64,000 bases of DNA from Kordia sp. (GTDB lineage Bacteria; Bacteroidota; Bacteroidia; Flavobacteriales; Flavobacteriaceae), in the NCBI RefSeq assembly GCF_022447245.1, contig NZ_JAKVBC010000024.1, forward strand, positions 1 to 64,000, written 5' to 3'. Position 1 is the first letter of the stretch. Every line of letters starts with the position of its first letter. The notes under the pieces are model-generated. The model had not been told where the DNA came from and ran no database searches. It saw only the letters and a list, made by a program, of their open reading frames with translations. Positions 26,416-34,553 of the stretch are shown here, one piece after another. The translations under genes were made by a program, and so were the position numbers.

Positions 26416-27822
26416 ATGAAGATAGAACAAATACATACAGGCTGCCTAGCACAAGGCGCATATTACATAGAAAGCAACGGAGAAGGTGCCATTATTGATC
26501 CTTTACGTGAAGTACAACCTTATCTTGAAAAAGCGCAACAACAAAACGCAAAAATCAAATACATTTTTGAAACGCATTTTCATGCTAATTTTGTCAGTAG
26601 ACATGTTACTTTAGCTGAAAAAACAGGCGCTCCCATTGTGTATGGTCCTAACGCTAAACCTGCGTTTGAAGCCGTAATAGCAGAAGACAACCAAGAGTTT
26701 ACTTTAGGAAATATTACGATTATTGCTTTACATACACCAGGCCATACGATGGAAAGCACTTCGTATCTGTTGCGTGATGAAAGTGGAAAAGATCATGCGT
26801 TATTTAGTGGTGACACCTTGTTTTTAGGTGATGTTAGGAAGACCTGATTTAGCACAAAAAGCAGGTGAAATTACCGTAGAAGATTTGGCAAGTCATTTAT
26901 TTAATAGTTTACGCGAAAAAATCAAGCCTTTAGCAGATGACGTCATTGTATATCCTGCACATGGATCAGGTTCTGCCTGCGGAAAAACATGATGAAAGAA
27001 ACTGTTGATACTTTAGGCTATCAGAAGAAAGTTAACTATGCTCTACGAGTTAGTATGACAAAGGAGGAATTCATTAAAGAAGTTACCGATGGTTTACTTC
27101 CGCCTCCAAGTTATTTTCCTGATAATGTAAAGCTTAACAAAAAAGGATATGATGATATTTCAGAAGTGTTACAACGCGGTACAACTGCTTTGTCACCGAC
27201 AGAATTTGAAGTTATTGCCAACGAAACCAATGCTATTGTCTTAGACGTTCGTCATCAAGATGAATTTGTAAAAGGTCACATTCCGCGGTCCATTTTTATA
27301 GGATTGGATGGAAGTTTTGCTCCTTGGGTTGGTACACTAATTGCCGATATCAAACAACCAATTTTATTAGTCGCTCAAGAAAATCGTGAGGAGGAAACAG
27401 TTACACGATTATCAAGAGTTGGTTTTGATCACACCTTAGGATATTTGCAAGGCGGATTTGACGCATGGAAAAATGCTACTAAAGAATACGATACTGTAAG
27501 TTCAATCACTTCAGAGGCTTTTCAGAAGGTATACCAAACAGCACTGCCCGTATTTGATGTACGACTTGATGCTGAATTTACCTCAGAACACATTTTGGAA
27601 GCAACAAACACACCTGTAGATTATATAAATAACCATTTAGCTGAATTTCCAAAAGAGGAAACATTTTATGTGTATTGTACTGGTGGCTATCGTAGTGTTA
27701 TTGCTGCTTCTATATTAAAAAGTAGAGGCATTCATAACCTTATCAATATTAAAGGTGGATTTAAAGCGATTGAAGAAACGACAATTCCTGTTTCTGAATT
27801 TGTATGTCCATCGAGTTTATAA
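26416..27822 (+). pseudogene. Persulfide dioxygenase-rhodanese fusion with two compensating frameshifts
   Basis: The start encodes an MBL-fold ETHE1-like dioxygenase: IFETHFHANFVSRH, HTPGHTMEST and LFSGDTLFLGDV. An extra A near 26836 then ends the frame at 26847. The next frame carries on exactly (GRPDLAQKAGEITVEDL ... VYPAHGSGSACGK) until the A5 tract at 26983-26987, where one missing A restores the first frame (MMKETVDTLGYQKK). Two rhodanese domains follow: the first lacks the Cys, the second has CTGGYRS. The full protein would have about 469 residues. It oxidises persulfide to sulfite. The middle 150 bases have no stops, so the damage is very recent or a sequencing error. Confidence 0.8.
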
Positions 27823-27910
27823 ATAAAATTTGAGTGCAGTTAGGTAAGAAAAATGTTTTGAGTTTGTTATGGCAAAATCACTCAACTGTACTCAATATAT
27901 CAATACTTTC

Positions 27911-27955
27911 TGTGACTAAAGTTACTGAGTCCTAATCAAGGAACTCTTATTTTTA
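27911..27955 (+). promoter_or_regulatory. Crp-type operator and promoter of the rhodanese gene
   Basis: TGTGA-CTAAAG-TTACT at 27911-27926; the left half-site keeps the E. coli CRP form TGTGA. TATTTTTA at 27948-27955 starts 29.5 bases after the operator centre. Confidence 0.65.
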
Positions 27956-27979
27956 CACGGATAACCTAAATCTACATAT

Positions 27980-28324
27980 ATGTATTTTACCAATGCTTTA
28001 TTTGGCAGAGAATCAAAATCCTTAGAAGGAATCGAAATCTTAGAGGTTGCCGTTTTCAAAGAAGCCATTTCCGCAGCAGATGTCCAATTACTAGACGTCC
28101 GCACAAAACTAGAACACAATGCTGGACATATTGAAAATTCCATGAATATTGACTTTTTTGATCGTACCAACTTTGCAGAAAACTTTGCAGGTTTCAATAG
28201 AGATCAACCTATCTATGTATACTGTCGTTCAGGAAATAGAAGTCAACGCAGTGCTAAAAAACTAGCAAAATTAGGGTTCAAGAAAGTTTATGATTTAAAA
28301 GGCGGTTATAAAGCTTGGAAATAG
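27980..28324 (+). CDS. Single-domain rhodanese
   Basis: 114 residues. Rhodanese motifs: LLDVRTKLEHNAGHIENSMN, active-site loop YVYCRSGNRSQRS with the catalytic Cys, and VYDLKGGYKAWK at the end. No signal peptide. It transfers sulfane sulfur, probably between persulfide carriers, and has its own copy of the Crp-type operator. Convergent with the methyltransferase gene, whose stop lies two bases away. Confidence 0.9.
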   Translation: MYFTNALFGRESKSLEGIEILEVAVFKEAISAADVQLLDVRTKLEHNAGHIENSMNIDFFDRTNFAENFAGFNRDQPIYVYCRSGNRSQRSAKKLAKLGFKKVYDLKGGYKAWK

Positions 28325-28325
28325 T

Positions 28326-28922
28326 CTATTTCATCAACACCAATGTTATCATACTCCTTAAATCATTTACATTCGTGCTTTTTACATGTTCTAATAATGA
28401 AAGTTGATGTGTGGTAAGCATTTCGTTTAATAATGCTCTTGTGAGTAAGAAACGTTCTGATTGATCTGGTAAGAAATATACGCCGTCTTGTAAAAGTGTT
28501 GATTTCCCTTCAATGCCAATATCGGAAGTCATTCGTATAAATAAACTTCCATCCTTTTTTAACACACGTACCAATTCAGAAAACATTGCTTTAAAATGTG
28601 TTTCACTTTTTGCAAAATGTAAAACAGCATTGCACAAAACATGATCAAACATAGTATCAGAAAAAGGTAGTTTTTCTAAAGCTGATACTTTAAAATTCTC
28701 AGAAAGTTTTGGATATCGTTCTTGAAGATTTTTTATATGTTCTGTATTGATATCATTTGCGTAAAATGGAATACCACTTTGGTGGAAGTAATGTAAATTT
28801 CGCCCACTTCCGCAACCTGCATCCAAAATCAGATCATTTTGTTGATAGCGTCCTTTTAAAATTTGATCTATCAAATAAATATCTGCATTCCCTAAAATTT
28901 CGGTTAAAATGTGTTGTTTCAT
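28326..28922 (-). CDS. Class I SAM-dependent methyltransferase
   Basis: 198 residues. Motif I DAGCGSGRNLHYF, acidic loop YANDINTEH and post-motif FDHVLCNAVLHFA are the class I Rossmann pattern. Substrate unknown. It is the only minus-strand gene inside the sulfur island and has no Crp-type operator, so it is probably not part of the regulon. Confidence 0.8.
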   Translation of the reverse strand: MKQHILTEILGNADIYLIDQILKGRYQQNDLILDAGCGSGRNLHYFHQSGIPFYANDINTEHIKNLQERYPKLSENFKVSALEKLPFSDTMFDHVLCNAVLHFAKSETHFKAMFSELVRVLKKDGSLFIRMTSDIGIEGKSTLLQDGVYFLPDQSERFLLTRALLNEMLTTHQLSLLEHVKSTNVNDLRSMITLVLMK

Positions 28923-29092
28923 ACTAGTAAAATAAGGAATTCAATTTACAATTCTAATAGTTTTATTTCACACCTTAAAAAAGTTATAATTCACAAGCAA
29001 ATATTTCTTAAAATCGCATGGTCTATCTGCAAAAAATCCGTATTTTATATAGTATAATATACGTAAAAAATAGTTGATATAAAAACGTATTT

Positions 29093-29138
29093 CGCAACCA
29101 TAGTTGCCTATTAAATAAGCATTTGTGATGTATCTTTG
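29093..29138 (+). promoter_or_regulatory. Variant Crp-type operator and promoter of cydAB
   Basis: CGCAA-CCATAG-TTGCC at 29093-29108 is a palindrome with the same N6 spacing but G/C changes in each half-site. TATCTTTG at 29131-29138 is a perfect -7 box, 30.5 bases from the operator centre. The promoter position requires the cydA start to be the ATG at 29158 rather than the earlier one at 29125. Confidence 0.55.
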
Positions 29139-29157
29139 CAGTACAAAATTCTTCACC

Positions 29158-30543
29158 ATGGATACAGAAATTCTCGCTCGAATCCAATTTGCTTTCACAA
29201 TTGCCTTTCATTACATTTATCCGCCTTTAAGTATTGGTCTTGGACTTTTAATGGTACTGTTTGAAAGTATGTATATCCGTACAAAAAACAAGAAGTATCA
29301 CATCCTCGCAAAATTCTGGACAAAAATCTTTGCACTCACCTTTGGAATTGGTGTTGTGACTGGTATTGTGATGGAATTTGAATTTGGAACCAATTGGGCA
29401 GTATATTCACGGTATGTAGGTGATGTGTTTGGAAGCGCCTTAGCTGCTGAAGGGATTTTTGCCTTTGCTTTAGAGAGTGGATTTCTCGGAATTTTACTTT
29501 TTGGATGGAATCGTGTAAAACCTTGGGTACATCTAGTCTCTACCATTGGTGTGTTTCTAGGTTCTATGTTTTCTGCCGTTTGGATTGTGGTAGCCAATAG
29601 TTGGCAACAAACACCTGCAGGTTACCAAATTGTTGGGGAAGGACTCAATGCACGAGCCGAAATCACTGATTTTTGGGCCATGGTTTTTAATCCTTCAAGT
29701 GTAGATAGAGTACTTCATGTTTGGCTAGGTGCATTGCTAGCTGGTGCGTTTTTAGTTTTAAGCGTACATGCCTATTATATTGTAAAAAATCGTTTTGTAG
29801 AAATTTCAAAACCTGCATTCAAAATTGCATTGGTCGTTGCGGCTGTATTTTCGTTGGCGCAATTATACACAGGGCATCATTCTGCGGAAGGCGTAGCAGT
29901 AAATCAACCTGCAAAACTGGCTGCCATGGAAGGGCATTTTAAAGCCAGTGCGCCTGCAGATCTGTATTTGTTTGGTTGGGTTGATAAAGAGTCGCAGGAA
30001 GTGACTGGACTTAAAATTCCTGGCGGACTTTCCTTTTTGCTACATTATGATACAGAAGCGCCCGTTACAGGTTTAAATGCCTTTCCCGAAGAAGATAGAC
30101 CTGGACAAATTAATGCCGTATTTCAATTTTATCATATCATGATTGCTATCGGAATGATCCTTATCGGATTGTCCTTATACGGCGTTTTTCTTTGGTGGAA
30201 AGGAAAACTATTTCGTAAAAAAGGATTGCTTTGGGTATTTGTATTTGCTGCTATTTTGCCACAAATTGCCAATCAAGCAGGTTGGTTTGCTGCCGAAATG
30301 GGACGACAACCTTGGGTTGTATATGGACATTTGCGAACCAATGAAGCCTTTTCACAAGCTGTGACTGATAATCAGATATTGTTCTCCTTAATTCTATTTA
30401 TGATTGTATATGCCTTCCTATTCTTATTATTTATCTATTTATTGAATAAAAAGATTCAGCATGGACCATATGAAGCTTCGAAAAAGGATGATAATGATAG
30501 ACCGTTAAACAAAGAAATAACACAAGTAGTAATTGGAAATTAA
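29158..30543 (+). CDS. cydA: Cytochrome bd oxidase subunit I
   Basis: 461 residues from ATG at 29158 (MDTEILARIQFAFTIAFHYI). The haem b595/d ligand region FHYIYPPLSIG, the helix EFGTNWAVYSRYVGDVFGSALAAEG and the quinol-site motif GRQPWVVYGHLRT are present. Shorter than E. coli CydA (522), consistent with a short Q loop. The enzyme oxidises quinol and reduces O2 without pumping; bd oxidases resist sulfide, which fits the neighbouring persulfide genes. cydB starts six bases downstream. Confidence 0.96.
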   Translation: MDTEILARIQFAFTIAFHYIYPPLSIGLGLLMVLFESMYIRTKNKKYHILAKFWTKIFALTFGIGVVTGIVMEFEFGTNWAVYSRYVGDVFGSALAAEGIFAFALESGFLGILLFGWNRVKPWVHLVSTIGVFLGSMFSAVWIVVANSWQQTPAGYQIVGEGLNARAEITDFWAMVFNPSSVDRVLHVWLGALLAGAFLVLSVHAYYIVKNRFVEISKPAFKIALVVAAVFSLAQLYTGHHSAEGVAVNQPAKLAAMEGHFKASAPADLYLFGWVDKESQEVTGLKIPGGLSFLLHYDTEAPVTGLNAFPEEDRPGQINAVFQFYHIMIAIGMILIGLSLYGVFLWWKGKLFRKKGLLWVFVFAAILPQIANQAGWFAAEMGRQPWVVYGHLRTNEAFSQAVTDNQILFSLILFMIVYAFLFLLFIYLLNKKIQHGPYEASKKDDNDRPLNKEITQVVIGN

Positions 30544-30549
30544 AAGCGT

Positions 30550-31587
30550 ATGGAAACTTTTTTAGGATTAGATTATCCCACTTGGTGGTTTTTAGTAATT
30601 GGTGGATTGTTCTCTGGATACGCCATCTTAGATGGTTTCGATTTTGGAGCTGGTGCTTGGCATTTATTTTTCAAGAAAGATCACAGTCGTCGTATTGCCA
30701 TGAATGCTGTTGGACCTGTTTGGGACGGAAATGAAGTATGGCTTGTAATTGGTGGCGGTGCATTATTTGCTGGTTTCCCAGTGATGTATGCAACCTTTTT
30801 TTCAAGTATGTATATTCCGTTTATGCTATTTTTAGTCTTCCTGATTTTGCGAGGTATCTCTATTGAAGTCCGAGGGAAAGAAGAATGGCCTTGGTGGCGA
30901 AATATGTTTGATATTATTTACAGTGTTTCCAGCATTATGCTAGCGTTCTTGTTAGGTGTTGTTCTCGGAAATGTATTGCAAGGATTGGCTATTGGCCCAG
31001 AATATCAATATCAAGGAGCAGGATTTTTTGAATTCTTAAATCCATATTCTTTATTGACTGGATTTACTACGTTATTTCTATTCATGACACATGGTGCTAT
31101 TTATTTACTGGTTAAAACGGAAGGTAGATTGTTTGCTAAATTGACCATTCTTATGAAACGAGGATTGATTTTATTTATGGTTTTCTTTGGCATCACTACA
31201 ATGTATACTTTGTTATATATCCCACATTTATCTGATGATTTTAAAGCGAATCCAGTTTTATTTGCCGCACCATTAATTACGTTTTTGTCGATTGCAAATG
31301 TGCCACGATTGGCAAATAAAAAACGATACAAACTCGCATTTATATTTTCGTCTATTACCATTGCTTCCATGTTGGTTTTGGTTGCGATAGAATTATATCC
31401 AACACTGTTATTTTCTACAGTAAATGCGCAATACAATATTGATATATACAATGCTGCTGCTTCAGAAGGTTCTATGGAAAACATGCTGATTATCGTGGCT
31501 ATTGGAACACCTTTGGTATTAGGTTATACGTATTTTGTATACCGAACATTTAGAGGAAAAGTTCAGCTAGACGAAACTAGTTATTAA
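30550..31587 (+). CDS. cydB: Cytochrome bd oxidase subunit II
   Basis: 345 residues with eight or nine membrane helices. Typical start LDYPTWWFLVIGGLFSGYAI then LDGFDFGAG; GPVWDGNEVWLVIGGGALFAGFP is the CydB signature. Forms the oxidase with CydA. No CydX-like small gene was seen after it; the next unit has its own operator eight bases after the stop. Confidence 0.96.
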   Translation: METFLGLDYPTWWFLVIGGLFSGYAILDGFDFGAGAWHLFFKKDHSRRIAMNAVGPVWDGNEVWLVIGGGALFAGFPVMYATFFSSMYIPFMLFLVFLILRGISIEVRGKEEWPWWRNMFDIIYSVSSIMLAFLLGVVLGNVLQGLAIGPEYQYQGAGFFEFLNPYSLLTGFTTLFLFMTHGAIYLLVKTEGRLFAKLTILMKRGLILFMVFFGITTMYTLLYIPHLSDDFKANPVLFAAPLITFLSIANVPRLANKKRYKLAFIFSSITIASMLVLVAIELYPTLLFSTVNAQYNIDIYNAAASEGSMENMLIIVAIGTPLVLGYTYFVYRTFRGKVQLDETSY

Positions 31588-31593
31588 ACACTC

Positions 31594-31638
31594 TGTAACC
31601 TAAGTTACTTCCATCTCGATTGGTTTTTCTTTTTTTTG
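31594..31638 (+). promoter_or_regulatory. Crp-type operator and promoter of the YeeE-type gene
   Basis: TGTAA-CCTAAG-TTACT at 31594-31609, with TTTTTTTG (31631-31638, TAnnTTTG with A to T) starting 29.5 bases after the operator centre. The position supports the gene start at 31656 rather than 31620. Confidence 0.65.
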
Positions 31639-31655
31639 CTAAGAAATTACTCGTT

Positions 31656-32213
31656 ATGGAATGGATATATGAACCTTGGCCATGGTATGTTTCTGGCGTC
31701 ATGATTGCGCTAGTGATGTTTTTATTAATCATGGTTGGAAAAAACTTTGGAATGTCTGGAAATTTGCGAACTATTTGCAGTATTTGCGGCGCAGGAAATA
31801 AAGCTGATTTTTTTAAGTTTTATTGGAAAGCACAACGTTGGAACTTGATAGTAGTATTAGGAACAATGATTGGCGGATTCATTGTGCATGATTTTTTAAT
31901 GCTTGAAGATGCTGTCGCCATCAACTCAACTACAATTGCTGATTTACACGCTTTAGGTTTTGAAAGTGCTGGAAAAGCGTATTTACCTGAAACCTTATTT
32001 TCTTTTGAAGCTTTCTCTACTATAAAAAGTTTTTCATTACTCATTATTGGCGGATTTTTAGTTGGTTTTGGCGCGCGCTATGCTGGCGGTTGTACATCAG
32101 GTCATGCCATTTCAGGGTTGAGTAATTTACAAGTACCTTCACTCATTGCTGTGATTGGTTTTTTCATTGGCGGTTTACTCATGATTCACATTTTATTTCC
32201 TTTACTTTTTTAA
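31656..32213 (+). CDS. YeeE/YedE-type sulfur transporter, first half
   Basis: 185 residues from ATG at 31656 (MEWIYEPWPWYVSG). About five membrane helices; ICSICGAGNK and ARYAGGCTSGHAISGLSNLQ carry the conserved Cys residues of the YeeE/YedE family, which imports thiosulfate or other sulfane-sulfur compounds. In many Bacteroidota the transporter is split into this half and a DUF6691 half; the second half follows after three bases but is truncated here. Confidence 0.85.
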   Translation: MEWIYEPWPWYVSGVMIALVMFLLIMVGKNFGMSGNLRTICSICGAGNKADFFKFYWKAQRWNLIVVLGTMIGGFIVHDFLMLEDAVAINSTTIADLHALGFESAGKAYLPETLFSFEAFSTIKSFSLLIIGGFLVGFGARYAGGCTSGHAISGLSNLQVPSLIAVIGFFIGGLLMIHILFPLLF

Positions 32214-32216
32214 ATT

Positions 32217-32507
32217 ATGAAAAGAACTATTATGTATTTATTGATCGGGATTGTATTCGGAATCACGATGATGAAGTCGGAAACAGTCTCCTGGTTTTGC
32301 ATTTATGAAATGTTCATATTTGAATCGTTTCATAAGTATGGAATTATTGGAGTTGCGTTTTTCTTAGGTGTGATCATGACTCAAATTATCAAACGCTATA
32401 AGATAAAGTCGTTTTATGGAGAAGCGATTTTATTTCCACCGAAATAGAAAAAAGCAGCTCGTTATTTAATTGGTAGAATCATTTTTGGTTTAGGTGTTTG
32501 GTGCTAG
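32217..32507 (+). pseudogene. DUF6691 second half of the YeeE-type transporter, truncated
   Basis: Reads MKRTIMYLLIGIVFGITMM, FIFESFHKYGIIGVAFFLGV and FYGEAILFPPK, then TAG at 32445-32447. The same frame goes on KKAARYLIGRIIFGLGVWC before a second stop at 32505, and the usual following segment with the conserved Gly-Ala-Cys-Pro motif is missing. Intact relatives are about 135 residues; here 76 remain. The transporter is probably non-functional or works as a half-protein. Confidence 0.75.
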
Positions 32508-32593
32508 AAAAATCATAAACCTAAGATTCACAATTACATCTAAATACTATATTAAAAAAGTAATCGTTTCATAGTTTAGAAAACTAACAACCG

Positions 32594-33729
32594 ATGATGA
32601 AACAAACTTTACTATTCCTTTTTTTCTAACGTTTTTTACTGGATATACCCAAAACGATACTGTGTTTTAGGTAAAAATTGACGCTAATGTAGAAAACGCT
32701 AATGATCCTGAAGAGAAAGAAATTATAGTACTTTGGACAGCGTATTTACAATCTGGAGAATTCAAAAATTCAGAAATTCCTTTTTGGGGCACCAGTGAAT
32801 ATCATATTCCAGATGATTTTTTATGGATGGTTGATCTTAGATCCGTTCGTACTAGAACTCCAAAAGTTCAATGTACAGTTTTAGGTATTTTTAAGGTGGA
32901 AAATGGTCATTATGCGATAAAAACTTCTTTAGCCCATTTAGATAAAAATAATACCATTGTTTTGGAAGCAATCCTTTCTGTATATGTTAAAAAAGTAAAT
33001 GGAAAATATGTGCTTGTCATTAGTCCTCAGTATCATCAAAATGTTTAGCAAAAAAAGCAATTTGGCGCTATCACCTATTATATTCATCCTCTACATCAAT
33101 TTGATGAAAAAGATGCTTCTCGCATGAATGCTTTTAATGAAGAAATTGCAAAAATTTTTAAGGTAGCTCCAATTTCATTTAATTATTATGTGAGTAGTTA
33201 TTCTGGAGAAATTGTACGTTTGATTGGCTATGATTATATGAGCAAGATTTACATTTCTGGTTAAACTGGCGGCTTGGCAGATATTCATAACCGAATTGTG
33301 TATGCTGGAAATAATTCAGCGTATTATGCACATGAATTGGTTCATATTTATACATACGAACTTTTCCCAGATACCAATTATTTTTGGTTAAATGAAGGAT
33401 TTGCCACGTATATGGATGGAAGCGGTGGCAAAGATTTGGCTTGGTATACTAAGAAATTGAAAGCGTATCTTTTAGAAAATACTGATTTTGAAATTTCTCT
33501 ATTAGAATTGCGCGGTTATATTCCAAATGGTGAAGATCATACCTAATTTAGGTATGTTATTGGCGGATTGATTTGTATAAAAGTTTTTGAAAAACACGGA
33601 ATGCAAGGTGTTATTGATGGCTTACGAACTGTAGACACAGATGCAGACTTTTTCAAGTTTATCAAAGAGAAATTAGGTGTAAACAAAGAGAGATTTTCTG
33701 CTTATGTTAGAAAAATTGCTGCGGAATAA
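32594..33729 (+). pseudogene. Secreted gluzincin-type metallopeptidase, multiply broken
   Basis: Signal peptide MMKQTLLFLFF is cut by a one-base slip in a T tract near 32620. In the main frame there are stops at 32668 (TAG), 33046 (TAG), 33262 (TAA) and 33544 (TAA), yet the coding sense continues across all of them to the final TAA at 33727. The zinc site is intact: YYAHELVHIYTYELF followed by WLNEGFATYMDG, the HExxH plus downstream Glu of MA-clan peptidases. All four internal stops could arise from CAA or CAG by C-to-T change. An ancestral product of about 375 residues. Confidence 0.8.
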
Positions 33730-33805
33730 ATTAATCGTAGAAGATTTTGACACATCTTTTTCTCAATATTTATCTAATGTAAGATCTCAATACTCATAAC
33801 TAAAA

Positions 33806-34456
33806 TTATATCAATTTCTGCGATCTCGCTTTTTGTACCGCCTCCATTTTGTTATGTACTTGCAATTTTCGGTAGATGTTTTCAATATGTTTGCGAATGG
33901 TGCCAGAGGAGATGAATAAGTTTTCTGCGATTTCGTTATAATTCAATCCTTTGCTCAATTGTAGTAATACATCAGTTTCTCGTTTGGTGAGTTTTACTTT
34001 TTCTATCTCTGAATCTTCTGTGATTTCGATCGGATTTCGTAATAGATTCAACGCTTTTAAAGCAATACTTGGCGACATTGGCGCACCATTATTCACCACT
34101 TCCAGAATGGATTTATGAATGTTTTCTGCGTTGATTTCTTTCAACAAATAACCATCAGCACCAGCTTGAATTGCTTTAAAAATATTTTCTTCATCATCAA
34201 AAACAGTCAGCATAATGATTTTGATTTGCGGATGTTTTTCCTTGATGATTTCTGTTGCTTTTATACCATCCATTTCAGGCATTTGAATGTCCATCAGAAT
34301 GACATCTATATTGTGATTTGCTTCCAATTTCCCAATCATCTCCGCACCATTTGCTGCTATAAATTTAAACACAAAATCGTCAAAGAAAGATAGTTTTTCA
34401 ATCACCGCTTTGGCTAAAAAATGATTATCTTCTGCAATAGCTATTTTGAGTTTCAT
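33806..34456 (-). CDS. NarL/LuxR-type response regulator
   Basis: 216 residues. Receiver domain with acidic pocket AIAEDN and phospho-acceptor Asp56 in VILMDIQMPEMDG; C-terminal LuxR HTH: LTKRETDVLLQLSKGLNYNEI, then ISSGTIRKHIENIYRKL. Lies 97 bases after the kinase gene on the same strand and is its likely partner. The protein may bind the AATACG-N8-CGTATT palindromes found nearby (inference). Confidence 0.9.
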   Translation of the reverse strand: MKLKIAIAEDNHFLAKAVIEKLSFFDDFVFKFIAANGAEMIGKLEANHNIDVILMDIQMPEMDGIKATEIIKEKHPQIKIIMLTVFDDEENIFKAIQAGADGYLLKEINAENIHKSILEVVNNGAPMSPSIALKALNLLRNPIEITEDSEIEKVKLTKRETDVLLQLSKGLNYNEIAENLFISSGTIRKHIENIYRKLQVHNKMEAVQKARSQKLI

Positions 34457-34553
34457 GATTTTAGTTTTATTGGTTTACTCGTGAATTTTCTATTTATTTT
34501 GATCATACCTCAACTACACTTTACATGCAGCGTTCAGCACGAAATGTTACTTT

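Noticed and set aside
29125-29157. Earlier in-frame ATG of cydA
   Set aside because: The -7 box at 29131-29138 lies inside it and CydA proteins start at MDTEILARIQ-like sequence.
32668-33546. Reassignment of TAA/TAG to Gln
   Set aside because: Intact genes around use TAA and TAG as normal stops; the gene also has a homopolymer frameshift, so ordinary decay is simpler.
33274-33546. Short plus-strand frame as a separate small metallopeptidase
   Set aside because: Coding sense continues in the same frame on both sides of its stops, so it is part of one decayed gene.
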